From the NCBI RefSeq assembly GCF_019112545.1, contig NW_025064886.1, positions 1,349,625 through 1,413,624 on the forward strand: DNA of 64,000 nt. Reading direction: 5' to 3'. Of the stretch, positions 34,933-46,379 are shown one piece after another (within the stretch, counting starts at the first letter, position 1; every line of letters begins with the position of its first letter). This stretch comes from Guyanagaster necrorhizus (lineage: Eukaryota > Basidiomycota > Agaricomycetes > Agaricales > Physalacriaceae). The translations under genes were made by a program, and so were the position numbers. The notes beneath the pieces were generated by a model that saw nothing but the letters and a program-made list of their open reading frames with translations, had not been told where the DNA came from and ran no database searches.

Positions 34933-35393
34933 TGTTAGACTCAAGCTGCATGTGATCTGAACATATGATAAACTAGCATAGTTTGCCTTCAAATCTTTGC
35001 ACTAGAGTTCACTTGTTGTATCCTATTGACCAAATGCTTCAAGGCCACAAACAGATATAGCTTAAGAGTAGAATGAGATGAATAAACTTTAGCTTGAAGC
35101 TGGAGTTATACCAGTGAGAGCTGTTCTACTTATATACTACAAGTCTGTTGAGATAAATATACTACTACTTATTATGTCTGTTCAAGTTATTATGTTTATT
35201 GTCCTTGAACATCACTACTATCTATAATAGAGTTGTTGTATGTCATCAAGTGTCATCATTGCATCAAAAGACAATGACAGACTTAGCTTGTTGTGATGAC
35301 TAAGCTGGTCCCATGGTCCTAAGCACTGGTACAAGTATCTTGACTAAGCATAAATAGGGGTTAATTGAGAAAAGAAATAGAAAAATCATAACA
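34933..35393 (-). repeat. Element A 5' LTR
   Basis: A 461-bp copy of the A LTR, ending in TAACA at 35393. Reading on minus, it is followed directly by attagctcaaagctt, the presumed primer-binding site, which lacks a tRNA-type TGG. Confidence 0.9.
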
Positions 35394-35398
35394 GCCAG

Positions 35399-35611
35399 TC
35401 TGAGGTCTGAATGGAAATCTGATGAAATATATCTTTAAGGTTTAATTTTGACATCTTGAAATCTGACCCTGAGAAAATGAGGTCTTTGGCTGCTTTCTCA
35501 AACATGTCATAGGAGATATAAGATTCTGAGTCAAAAATACCATCATTAACAGAAGATAAGTGAGACTATGAAAGATAGTTGATAATGCACAATTTTTCAG
35601 ATTTACACTTA
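35399..35611 (-). pseudogene. DIRS reverse transcriptase remnant, 5' part
   Basis: Minus reading gives SSVNDGIFDSESYISYDMFE, then LIFSGSDFKMSKLNLKDIFH, the finger/palm entry of a DIRS-type RT. One in-frame stop lies upstream. It continues in frame into the segment at 27329 once element A is removed. It is cut on its right by the LTR of element B at 35612. Confidence 0.72.
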
Positions 35612-36071
35612 TGTTAGACTCAAGTTGCATGTGATCAGAACATGTAATAAACTAGCACTGTATCATATTCATACAGTCATGTTAGAGTCCACTTATTATG
35701 CTCTGTTGACCAATGTGCTTCAAGGCCTTTGCAAGAAAGCTTGAGAGTGAAGTGATATGAATAAACTTTAGCTTGAAGCTGGAGTTATACCAGTGAGAGC
35801 TAGTCTACTTATATACTACTTATTGGTCAAGATAAATATACTACTTTTTATTATACTGGTCCAGGTCCTTGTACCTATTGTCTTTGAGTGTTGTTACTAT
35901 CTACAAAAAGCCATTGTGTATTATCAAGAGTTTATCACTACATCAGAGGACAATGACTGATTGGCATGTTGTAATAACTAAGTCTCTCTCATGATTCTAA
36001 GCACTGGTCTAGGCATTCTGACTAAGCATAAATAAGGGTTAATCAAGTAAAGAAATAGAAAAATTGTAACA
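35612..36071 (-). repeat. Element B LTR
   Basis: A 460-bp LTR (tgttagactcaag ... gtaaca) of a minus-strand chromovirus related to A, inserted in DIRS sequence. The partner LTR is outside the window. Confidence 0.85.
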
Positions 36072-36104
36072 TTACTCCCTTCTTAAGACCATTGTCCTGA
36101 TAGC

Positions 36105-37444
36105 TTAATTCAGAGATAATTCATAATCTCATATAGCATCATCTGCAGTCATCCACTTTTTGTTCACCCACTGATTAGATTCAGATCTGTAGCCCTTCCA
36201 ACTGACAAGGTAGTTAACTGTTGTTGTTGATCCACTCTCATATGCATGCACTTTATGAAGATGATAGTTTAAGACTTAGTCTATTTTATAGTGCTCTTCA
36301 TTATTGATCAGATCAGGTGGCAGAGGTGGCAGTTGTTCTTGATTTGAGAATAATGGAGCAATGAAAGATGTGAATAGAGATTCATTAAAGACATTATATA
36401 CCTTCCAGTTGACTGGAAGGTAGAGTTTGTATGCCAATGTACTAATTTATGTGGTGACTATGAAAGGATCTGTGTGCTTGTCAGTGAGCTTCTGTTTTAG
36501 CTGAGGTAAATGAAGGTTGGTCATGTCCAGCCAAACCTTGTCATTAATATTGTAGGTGTGAGTGAGAGAGCAGTGTTTGTCATATTATTTCTTCATGGAG
36601 GCTGCTGTCTTTTCAAGAGTGGTGCAGGTTTCATTGTGGATTTTAGTCATAGTGTGTGCAAAGTTAGAGGATGCAGGCATTGTGATGGATGTGTATCCTG
36701 TCTATGAGATATTAGAATAGTATCTATAATTGATGAAGAATGGGATTTTTTTCTATTGCTGAATAGATGTGGTTGTTGTGCTGAAAGGCCGCAAGCATAA
36801 GCTATTCCACCCAATCATCTTGTTGGTAGTTGATAAATAATTGCAGATACTTTTCAACTTCTTGGTTGACTCTCTCTGTCTGTCTGTCTGTTTGAGAATG
36901 ATAGACTGTTGATGTGTTTCACCAGATATTCAGAAGTTGGTATAGATCATTAAGAAATTTCAAGATAAATTGCAGTCTTCAATCAGAAATCACAACTTGA
37001 GGCATGCTATACTTGGTATACACCTCATTGTGAAGGATTTTAGCCTATCCTTCAGAGGTTAGTTCTGTTGAACAGGTGATCAGAATAATTGCCTTTGAGA
37101 ACCTGTCAATGATGATGATAATAGCATTATAGCCATTACAGTTAGGTAGTCCAGTGATCATATCCACTGAGATGTGGGTCCATGGTGATTAAAGAACCTC
37201 ATTCAGATGAAGTGGTGCTGCCTGTGGTTGAATTATTGATTTTTCTTATTGATAGACCTCACACTCTTTTATATATCTCTTAATATCCTAGCCAAGTTTT
37301 GGCCATCAATATTCCTGAAGTACTGGCTTCTTGGTCTTGGTGATCTCTGGGTGTCTCACAGTTGCATGATTATGACACATGGTGATAATTTCACCATGAA
37401 GCTGCTGATCTCTTAGAATGTAGATTTATTTATTATAGTGGATT
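36105..37444 (-). pseudogene. Element B pol, 3' portion
   Basis: Minus-strand integrase C-terminal and chromodomain region of a second A-like element, colinear with 27830-29200 of A. It ends at 36105 and is cut on its upstream side by the LTR of element C at 37445. Stops occur throughout. Confidence 0.65.
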
Positions 37445-37902
37445 TGTTATGATTTTTCTACTTTTCTCTCATATTAACCCCTATCTATGCTTAGTCAGGG
37501 TGCCTAGACCAGCACTTAAGACCATGGAATGGGCTTAGTCATCACAACAAGCCCAGTCAGTCATTGCCTTTTGATGCAATAGTATCATCCAGTGATGCAC
37601 AATAGGACTTCTATAGGTAGTAACAATACTCAAGAATAAAAAGCATGATAACTACAGACAATACAATAGGTAGTAGTATTTATATCACTATAGATGACTT
37701 GTATATAAGTAGAATGACTCTCACTAGTATAACCCCAGCTTCAAGCTAAAATTTATTCATACCATTCCACTCTCAAGCCAATCACAAAGGTCTTGTCATA
37801 TCATGATCAATATTCACATTAGTGAACTCTGATGGAACATTTGAATGCAAAGTGACATCAGTTTATCATATGTTTATGATCATGTGCAGCTTGGGTCTAA
37901 CA
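37445..37902 (+). repeat. Element C 5' LTR
   Basis: A 458-bp plus-orientation LTR (TGTTATGATTTTT ... GTCTAACA) inserted in element B. The five bases before it (ggatt) would be the left target duplication; the right copy is outside the window. Inside, a tatataag box is followed about 30 bp later by agcttcaagctaa. Confidence 0.85.
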
Positions 37903-38746
37903 GTTAGCTTGAAGCTTTTGCTTCTCTTTCCTCATGCACAATAAGCATGAAGGAAACTGAATGCTATCTCTCAACTCAAACTCCTCTAACTTTGACTGTG
38001 AATTCTTTGATCTCTTAGCTTCTATCATCAGAATGCTATTAGGATTATTAGTGATCATCTAACTTTGTCAGAGATGCCAATCAATCATCACTTGGGCAGT
38101 CAGGCACTATCAAGAGTTTCAACAAATCTGATGAATCCTATGAAATGTAACTTCTAATCTTCCTCTATATGATATCTTCAATATCCTCCAACCCTCCTTC
38201 CAGCCTATGGCAGAAACTATACCTGAAGCTGAGCCTAGCAGCATGCATTCAGGGAATCTTCAAGAAGAGAAAGAGCACAGATACCCCTCTTGACCTTAAT
38301 GACCAGACAGTGGAGATAGTAACAATTGCCTCACAAGTTTCTGAAACTTATAGATTCCACTCTCTGTCCCTAACTATGAAGATGAGAACCTTCCTGAGGA
38401 CTTTTTTAATAACTCACTGTCTCTCAACCCTTCTACTGCCATGAGAGCATCTGACATTGGAGATCACACTAGAGACTCTCTTGATACCCTTTGAGTGGCT
38501 TCAGGATCCTGAAGTGTTCTGCTACACTCAGAACATAGCTCACTCTATGTCACTCTAATAGAAACTCCCCTCACTACACTGTCCCACAGCCACAGTAGCT
38601 CCAGGGTGGGCAACCATCAGTCAGTATGAGAAGAGGTTAGAAGATGAGGAGAGGCATCATGAGATAGAATCATCTACAGGATATTCTCAGACTGAGACCT
38701 CTGGGTCTTTTTTAATTATAATACAGCTATTTGACAACAGCAGTAG

Positions 38747-39171
38747 TGTTATGATTTTTCCCTTTTTATTGCCATTTAACCCCTATTTATGCTTAGTCAG
38801 AAGGCACATGATCGTGGGAAGGCTTAGTCAGCACAACTAAACTCACTCCGACCATCGAGCCTGACGACTCACAATTACCCTTTTATGTACGGTAGCGATG
38901 CCTAAGGACAGTGGGCACTATGGACACAGACAGACACAATAAGTAAAGTACTATAATTAGGAGTATCAATGTAGTATTTAAGTAGTAATGCTCTCGCTGG
39001 TATGCCCCAGCTTCAAGCTAAAGTTTATACCTGCCATTCTATCTCGAGTCTACATTTGACCTTGTGTCACACCAAATGGGTACATACTAAGTGGACTCAG
39101 GTGATTCCTCGAAGTGCGAAGGAACACCTGTTTATCATGTGTATCTGTTCACATGACACTTGAGCCTAACA
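38747..39171 (+). repeat. Element D 5' LTR
   Basis: 425 bp with TGTTA/TAACA tips. TATA-like tatttaag lies at 38975-38982, with agcttcaagctaa at 39009-39021, about 32 bp downstream, the likely RNA start. The next bases (39173-39185, ttagctcgaagct) are its near-exact reverse complement. Confidence 0.92.
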
Positions 39172-39187
39172 ATTAGCTCGAAGCTTC
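39172..39187 (+). promoter_or_regulatory. Element D primer-binding site, self-priming type
   Basis: The bases directly after the LTR are attagctcgaagcttc. They do not begin TGG, so a tRNA 3' CCA end cannot pair in the usual way. Thirteen of these bases are the exact reverse complement of agcttcgagctaa in the 3' LTR (46642-46654). That sequence lies about 32 bp after the TATA box, where the RNA should begin. This fits Tf1-style self-priming. Confidence 0.65.
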
Positions 39188-39227
39188 TACCTTCCTTTTC
39201 TCAAGCCCAACTGTGCTGAGAAACCGA

Positions 39228-42200
39228 ATGCCTCCAGTAACAACCGCCGACCTAAATCACAACTTCTTCGAGCTTATCGCCTCCATTATCGGAACATTAC
39301 TCGGACTTCTAGCCATCATCACTCTCTGCCGAGGACAACAATCAGTAGCAGCTTGGATAGTCAGGCACTACCAAGCATTCCAGCACATCCAACAAATTCT
39401 ATGCAATGTAACCTCTGATCTCCCTTTCCATGACATCCCCCCCTCCACCAGAACGTCCTTCTTCCCGCAAGGGGGACTCATACCAGAAACCAGGAATAGC
39501 AACTCGGATCTGGGGAGCCTTCACGAGGAGGAAGGACCCCAACACCCCCCTCGACAAAACAGCAGAAATCGCCACCCTGTGCTCACAGGGTTCCGGAACC
39601 CATAGACGACGAACGTCGCTCAGGAGCCCACAGAGGTCTCCAACTACGTCACTCCAGCAGGCTCCCCCAAACATTCCGCCTCCCTAATTCCCTCAGAGAT
39701 TGGAAACTGTGCTCGGGACTCCCTTGATGCTGCTCGGATGGCTGCAAGACCCCACGAAGGTCCCGACTCCCCCCAGAACCCCCCCGAGACCCCCACCGAG
39801 CCCAACTCTGGCTCCAGCCAGTCCGTCAGTAGGCTGGGGATCGACGATCCACATGAGAGAACCATTCACTCCAATTATGCGAATGCAGAGATTGCCATCT
39901 CTGCAGCAGGAGACCCCTACCGACATCTCCACCAGGGAAGTGAGCCTGAGGTCGGAACCGCCAGCGAAAGGGGGAGAGCGACACGAGACAGAATTATACA
40001 CCGAATATTCCCTGACTGGGATCTTGCCACTCCCTTCAACTATGACGAGGCAACATGATAGCAGCAGCAGAACCAGAACCGAGATGAGGAGATTAGGCAA
40101 ACTCAGGAAAAGCTCACCGACTACGTACGAGAAGAAGCCCAAGAGCAGTACGAGGCCGCAGAGTACGACAGGCAAGGAAGGGCATGAAGAAGAAGAGAGG
40201 AGATTGAAAGGATGGGGTCAGCCTCCCCTAGGGAGTATGAGCTCCGCACCGACTCAGGGTCTCCTTTTAGGGAGCCCAACTCAGAAGATGACCCATGGAC
40301 AGGACCCACCAGCATTGTCAGCTGAGACGAGGCCATCAGACGTGGAAGGATGGGAGGACCTCAACCTCCCACCCCCGAATATCCTGCCCGCACCAATACC
40401 ATTTCCTCAGACGCTGACTCTGTACTTGGAGCCTATGGGCTCTGAGTACCCGACAATGCCCACGTCTCTGACAGGGCTCTCCAGCGATTCCTGGGCAGCA
40501 GAGTCGCTCGACAGTTCCTTAATCCCGAGTTCCAATGACACTTCAGCCTCTATAGCCGAGAACTGGAGGAAACGAGAGCATGCAGAGGGACGCGCTACAG
40601 TCGACTCAGGAGCCCTCCCATCACCCGAACCAGCGACCATGAGGCTGCCGGACCTAGTACTCAAATCAACGGAAGGGTCCCCAACGACCCTTCATCCAGC
40701 TGTGCCGTCTATCTACGACCGGCCTGTCCATTTCCTCCTCGAGGAAGGGGACAGCGGAGATGAGGGCGACGAGGAGGACGATGACAGTGATGACCCGTAT
40801 CAACAACAACTGGAATGAGCAGGGGAGGACACAGACGAAGAAGCTTTGAAGGAGGAAATAGGGAGAGCAAGGGACAGGGAGTATCAGGAGCTGTACGAGC
40901 AGGGGAGGAACTTTTTATGGCAAGACAAGTGCTGGCAAGCAACGACATTAGGACTGGAATATCGGTATGCAGGAGATACTGAAAGAAAGAGGATTTTACA
41001 GTATGCCACGACAGAGTACGCATGGAAAGAGTATGGCCGGTGGCATCCAGAAGACCCGCTAGTGCCGATGCCTCCATATCAACCCATCAACAAGCCAAGA
41101 GCACCAGCACAAATGCCGCGTACCCCCCCCGTACCACTGAAACGAGCAGTTTACATCGCCCCCTCAATCCGAAGCCAGGCTGACACCAACCCGTCAATCC
41201 GGAGTATGGCTTCACGGCTCGTCCAAACCAGAAGTCAGCCGGCATGGCAGCCCGATAAAATTCAAAACCCCTGGACTGGCAGAGGAAGCCGACTCCTCGG
41301 TGGGCAACCACCTCCGGACCAAGCCGAATCGAGCGGAAAGGACCCCATTCGAGACGACCCTGAAGCGGTCCGCCTCGGGTTCACGGTCCGAGATGGGGTT
41401 ATCGTTCGAATAGTCGACCCAAAAGGCAGCCCAGTGGCCGACGACCACTCACTACATTCCTTTTCCAGGCCACCTGTGGAATGGAACCAACCACCGTTTG
41501 ATGGATGGCCCAATCTGATGGGCCCACTCCCATCTAATGCTAACGTCCTGCAATGTCGCCCCGACCTCCTTCGAAAGCCCTGCCCCTTTAAGGGGGCCTC
41601 TGACGACATCGATCGATTCCTAGTAGACTGCAAACAATATTTCGAAGTTTACATTGGGTATATCGGGACCGATATGAACAAAATTGCATTTGCCACCTCA
41701 TATCTAGAAGACAAGGCCAAAACGTGGTGGATCTTGATCTCCCCGAACTTCCGGTCCACCACGAGGGAACACTATCGATATCCCTCATGGCCAGTATTCA
41801 AACGAATGTTAAATGACAAATTCATTGATCCTGCGATTCAGGAGATACACAAGCAGAAGATCAAAGAATATAAAATGGGAGATAAAGCGGCGACAGACTA
41901 CTTCAATGAGTTGGAGTGACTTGCCAAGCTCGCAGGGATCTGGGAGGATACTGCAAACGATGGAAGGATGGTGGAGGTGCTCAAGCGAGGAGTCCCCTCC
42001 TTGTACCTCATGATGATTTCCGCCATGGGCGTCAAAATATTGATGCCGGTGGGATATGACGAATGGAAAGAACGAATCATCGAAATGTACAAGGAGCGAC
42101 AAAGGCAGAAAGCGGAGGCGACCACGTTGCAGGAGTATACCAAGAAACCAGCCCCGCCAACCCCGAACAAACCAGGGGAAACTGCCGGGAAATCATCGGG

Positions 42201-42468
42201 ATCTCCTCAACTGCCCAGCTATGGAAGTCAAAAGACCGGGACCGGAATGACATACACTGGGACAGGAAAGCCTATGGATATAGACCGCCTGAAGAAGGAA
42301 GGAAAATGCTTCAACTGCGGGCAAAAGGGACATATGTCCAAGGATTGCCCAAAGAAGAAGAGAACCTGCGAAGACATACGGGCTCAGATAGCCGAACTGC
42401 AGAAGGAGGATGAAGAACTCGGAAAGGAGACAAAGATCAAGGAGGTAAAAGACAAGGCCAACCAGTGA
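39228..42468 (+). pseudogene. Element D gag, broken by TGA codons
   Basis: Structural protein of the retrotransposon. ATG 39228 gives MPPVTTADLNHNFFELIASI and then GTLLGLLAIITLC, a membrane-like helix unusual for Gag. A long Pro/Ser/Glu-rich region follows. The capsid core is around 41600-41920 (DIDRFLVDCKQYFEVYIGY) and the CCHC zinc knuckle CFNCGQKGHMSKDC is near 42310. The end is ANQ-TGA (42466-42468). Several in-frame TGA or TAG codons interrupt it, for example at 41917-41919 where related copies have sense codons. A C-run near 39436 may hide a frame shift. Confidence 0.78.
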
Positions 42469-45400
42469 ACAACTCCACTAGGTTGGCCAAAGGACTTAAT
42501 GGTGTGCCCATCCTGACTGCTGAGCGGACTTACAGTACTTCTGTAGTTACATACGTGCATTTGAATATACCACGAGTTAACCATGCACACCTAAACGAGT
42601 CGAAAAAAGCAACTCAAACACCTACGGGTCGAACCAGGGCAGAGAGCCCCAAGCAATGGCTCAAACCATTTGAAACCAAATGGACGTGGAGAGCCATCAA
42701 AGATGCAGTAGATGACAACATGGCAGAAGCCGTCTTACATGGATGGATACATCGGGCTAGGACAAAGGAAGTCACTATGGATGCCGTAAATGGATTGCGA
42801 AAAGCTGAGCGAAGCTAGGCCTTGGAGTGGCTAGATGAACTAAAAGGACTGCCAAAATTCATCAGATGAGCCAAGACCCCTGGAAGGGACCTGACCACCA
42901 AGGCCCAGATTGAAACCTTAACCAACCGAACAACCCATTCGGTCAGCGCCCTGATCGATAGCAGCTGTACCGGTAGCTCCATCAATCGAACTTTCGTCCA
43001 AAAGCACAACCTTCCCACCAGATCCACCGTTGCACCCATTCCGGTGTATAATGCTGATGGAACAAAGAATCAAGCTGGTTCGATCACGGAATTCGTCAAA
43101 CTTAGGTTAACCATCGGGGATCACTCCAAAAGGATTGATTTAGCTGTAACAGATCTCGGAACCAAGGAGTTGTTCCTGGGACATGACTGGCTTATTCGAC
43201 ATAACCCACTCATCAACTGGAAAACTGGGAGGCTCACATTTGTGCGATGCCGATGCCGAAAGATCCCATATGAGTTACCTGATGAGGATCCGGAGGACAG
43301 ATGGGACGAGGAGATGGAAGACAGTGAGACCATCCTAGCTGTCGACCTACAGGAAGAAATTCGTATCCGGGCGGTACATCATGCCAACAACCTGGCAGCC
43401 AAGGCCCATGAAGGGAGAGAGGAGAGGACCTTTGAAGAAATGGTACCGGAGTGGGCACGCGAGTACCGAGATCTCTTCGAGAAAGAGAGTTTCGATGAAC
43501 TCCCGTGCCCAAAACCCTGGGATCACGCCATTGAGCTGATCCCTAATGCCAACGCGAACCTCGACTGTAAAACCTATCCTCTCAGGAATCAGGAACAGCT
43601 GGAACTCGACAAGTTCCTAGACGAGAACCTATCCTCCAGGCGCATCCGACCATCGAAGTCCCCTATGGCCTCCCCCTTCTTCTTCGTAAAGAAGAAGGAT
43701 GGCAAACTTCGACCTGTACAAGACTACCGTAAACTGAATGAGATGACCATCAAGAACCGATATCTGCTACCGCTGATTTCAGAACTGATGGACAAGCTCC
43801 GAGGAGCCAAGTACTATACTAAGCTCGACGTCTGTTGGAGGTATAATAATGTTCGGATCAAGGAAGGGGACGAATGGAAGGCCGCGTTCAGAACTAACCG
43901 AGGATTGTTCGAACCCACGGTAATGTTCTTTGGCTTAACCAACTCCCCCGCTACCTTCCAGTGGATGATGAACGACATATTCAAGGATCTCATTGCCACT
44001 GGGAAGGTGACCATTTATCTCGACGATATCCTCATAATGTCCAAAACAAGGGAAGAACACTGCACTCTGGTTTGACAGGTACTCGCCCTCATGAGGAAGC
44101 ACAAACTGTTCCTCAAAGTGGAAAAGTGCGAGTTCGAGGTATTAGAGACCGAATACCTCAGGGTGATCATCAGTGAAGGAAGCATTCGCATGGATCCCAT
44201 AAAGGTTGCGGGGGTAGTGGACTGGCCAACCCCCACCAAGAAGAAGGAGTTACAATCCTTCCTTGGTTTCACCAACTTCTATAGGTGGTTCATACGAGAC
44301 TACAGCAAAGTTGTTCATCCCATGACGCAACTCACAGGCAACGCCCCTTGGGGGTGGGGAACTCCCCAACAACTCACCTTTGAAGACTTGAAACAACGGC
44401 TGGCAGAGGATGTGGTACTCGCCATACCATCTCAAGAGGGAAAGTTTTGAGTAGAAGCCGATTCCAGTGAAGGAGCCATAGGTACCGTATTATCCCAGGA
44501 GCAGGACAGGAAATGGTGCCCTGTCGCTTTCCTTTTGAAGGCACTAACCATGACCGAGAGGAACTATGAAATCTACGACAAGGAATTACTTGCCATAATG
44601 CTGGCCCTCGAAGAATGGCGGCATTACCTAATCGGGGCAGTCAACGTCTTCGAAATCTGGACGGATCATCAGAACCTCAGATATTTCCATCAACCTCAGA
44701 AGTTGAATCGTCGCCAAGCCCGGTGGGTTACCGAACTCACCCAATACCAGTATACACTTCACCATAAGGCTGGGGTCACTAACAAGAAAGCCGACCTCCT
44801 CTCTCATCGCACAGACCACGATCAGAGCGGGAATGACAACAATGGAGTTACTATATTGTGACCCGAACACTTCTGGGCATTAATAATGCCAACAGAGGAC
44901 GAGATACACGAACGAATCAGAAGTGCCACATGGGACGCACACCAGTGGGATCAGTGAATCGCTGCCTCACTAAACCACGAGTGGGGAATGACGAAAGAAG
45001 ACAGGATGATCCACTACGATGGAAGGATCTATATCCCACGAGTTCAGCAGTTACATGGAGAGATCATTGTGACCTGCCACGACCATGTCATGGCAGGGCA
45101 CCCCGGCATAGCCAAAACCAAGGAACTCATCTTGCGAAACTATTGGTGGCCTAAACTAGGCAATAACGTCACATTGTATGTTAAAGCTTGCGAAACATGC
45201 CAAAGGGGAAAGGCATCAACACAACCACGGCCAGCACCGTTACACCCGAACGAGATACCATCACAACCATGGACCCACATCTCTGTGGACATGATCATGG
45301 GGCTGCCGGACTGCAACGGCTATGACGCGATCCTTGTCATAGTTGATCAGTTTTCTAAGGTGATCATTCCGGTCACATGTTCTACAGAACTAACCTCGGA

Positions 45401-46346
45401 GGGATGGGTGAAGATACTGCGGGATGAAGTGTATGCCAAATACGGGATGCCACAGGTGGTCATTTCCGATCAAGGACCTCAGTTCGTCTCAAAGTTCCTC
45501 GACGACCTATACAAATTGCTGCAAATAAAACGAAACGCATCCACAGCCTATCACCCTCAGACCGATGGACAAACCAAACGAGCAAACCAAGAGGTTGAGA
45601 AATATCTTCGCCTATTTATCAACTATTGACAAGATGATTGGGTTGAATGGCTGGTGCTCGCAGCCTTCCAACACAATAACAGAGTACATTCCGCCACAGG
45701 CCTGACCCCCTTTTTCGTCAACTACAGCCGACACCCACATGTCGCGCAGACCCTACATCACAAAACAACAACCCCTGCATCCACGACGTTCGCTGCAACA
45801 TTGGAGAAAATTCATGCTGAAACAAAGGCCGCACTAGAAAAAACAGCAGACACCATGAAAAGACAATATGACAAGCACTGGCGCCCGGCCCATGTATACC
45901 AAGCCAATGACAAAGTCTGGCTGGACACAACCAACCTCCATCTGCCTAGACCGAAACGAAAACTCGCCGACAAACGCACAGGCCCCTTCACAATCACGGC
46001 GAAAATTGGTGCATCCGCATATAAACTGAAACTTCTATCAGGATGGAAAATCCACGACGTATTCAATGAAACCCTCCTGACCCCATACATCGTGCCAGCC
46101 TTCCCTAATCAGGAACGGCCCCCGCTGCCACCACCTGAATTAATTGACAACGAAGAACACTATGAAATCGAACAAGTTCTAAATCACAAACTCTGTAAAG
46201 TCAAGGCTCACGGGGGGGGCATGACCACTACAGTGGACTATCTTGTCAGTTGGAAGGGCTACGGACCGGAATCTAACCAATGGATAAATGAAAAATACAT
46301 GAACGCTGACGACGCTATACACAAATATGAATTATCCCTTAATTAA
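42465..46346 (+). pseudogene. Element D pol: protease, RT, RNase H, integrase, chromodomain
   Basis: Frame -1 to gag, overlapping it at CAGTGA. The aspartic protease reads ALIDSSCTGSSIN (DSG changed to DSS, 42957-42965). The RT has FVKKKDGKLRPVQDYRKLNE and TIYLDDILIMS (near 44016). RNase H has VEADSSEGAIG and YEIYDKELLAIM. Integrase has the HHCC zinc finger (GHPGIAKTKELIL, CETCQRGK) and DDE residues in HISVDM, VISDQGPQFVS and NQEVEKYL. The C-terminal chromodomain (46147-46330; YLVSWKGYGPESNQWINEKY) would target histone marks. Seven in-frame stops are seen: TAG at 42816 and TGA at 42866, 44073, 44448, 44859, 44955 and 45627. The true stop TAA is at 46344-46346. Confidence 0.88.
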
Positions 46347-46379
46347 GCCATCGGGACGATGGTCTTAAGTGGGGGGTAA

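Larger units (their letters stand above)
27335..35393 (-). mobile_element. LTR retrotransposon A (Ty3/gypsy chromovirus), full-length, decayed
   Basis: Complete 8.06-kb element on minus with LTRs at both ends and a 5-bp target duplication gccag (27330-27334 and 35394-35398). Its internal order is gag, protease, RT, RNase H, integrase, chromodomain. Almost every long frame is broken by stops, and CpG is nearly absent. The two LTRs differ at roughly a tenth of sites, mostly transitions, so A is older than D. It is inserted in the RT of the DIRS element. Confidence 0.9.
25224..35611 (-). mobile_element. DIRS-order tyrosine-recombinase retroelement, split by element A
   Basis: Minus-strand element with reverse transcriptase, RNase H and tyrosine recombinase in that order, the arrangement of DIRS/Ngaro elements. 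Its RT is cut by LTR element A (27335-35393). Removing A and one copy of the 5-bp duplication joins 35399-35611 to 25224-27334 in the same reading frame: the RT text runs FKMSKLNLKDIFHQIS..TSDW into HYLGISW, then YIFNLFVEVLHW and HHYLDDVLQ. The right side is cut by element B at 35612, so the rest of the element lies outside the window. In-frame stops in the RT show that it is dead. Confidence 0.78.

Noticed and set aside
39693..40818. Long frames (160 codons minus, 372 codons plus) in element D
   Set aside because: They are alternative frames of the Pro/Ser-rich gag region. The real gag frame, recognised by homology to the other copies, is the one broken by TGA codons.
42465..46346. TGA read as a sense codon in the retroelement pol genes
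   Set aside because: Host genes in the same window end in TGA, and the stops are explained by C:G-to-T:A decay.
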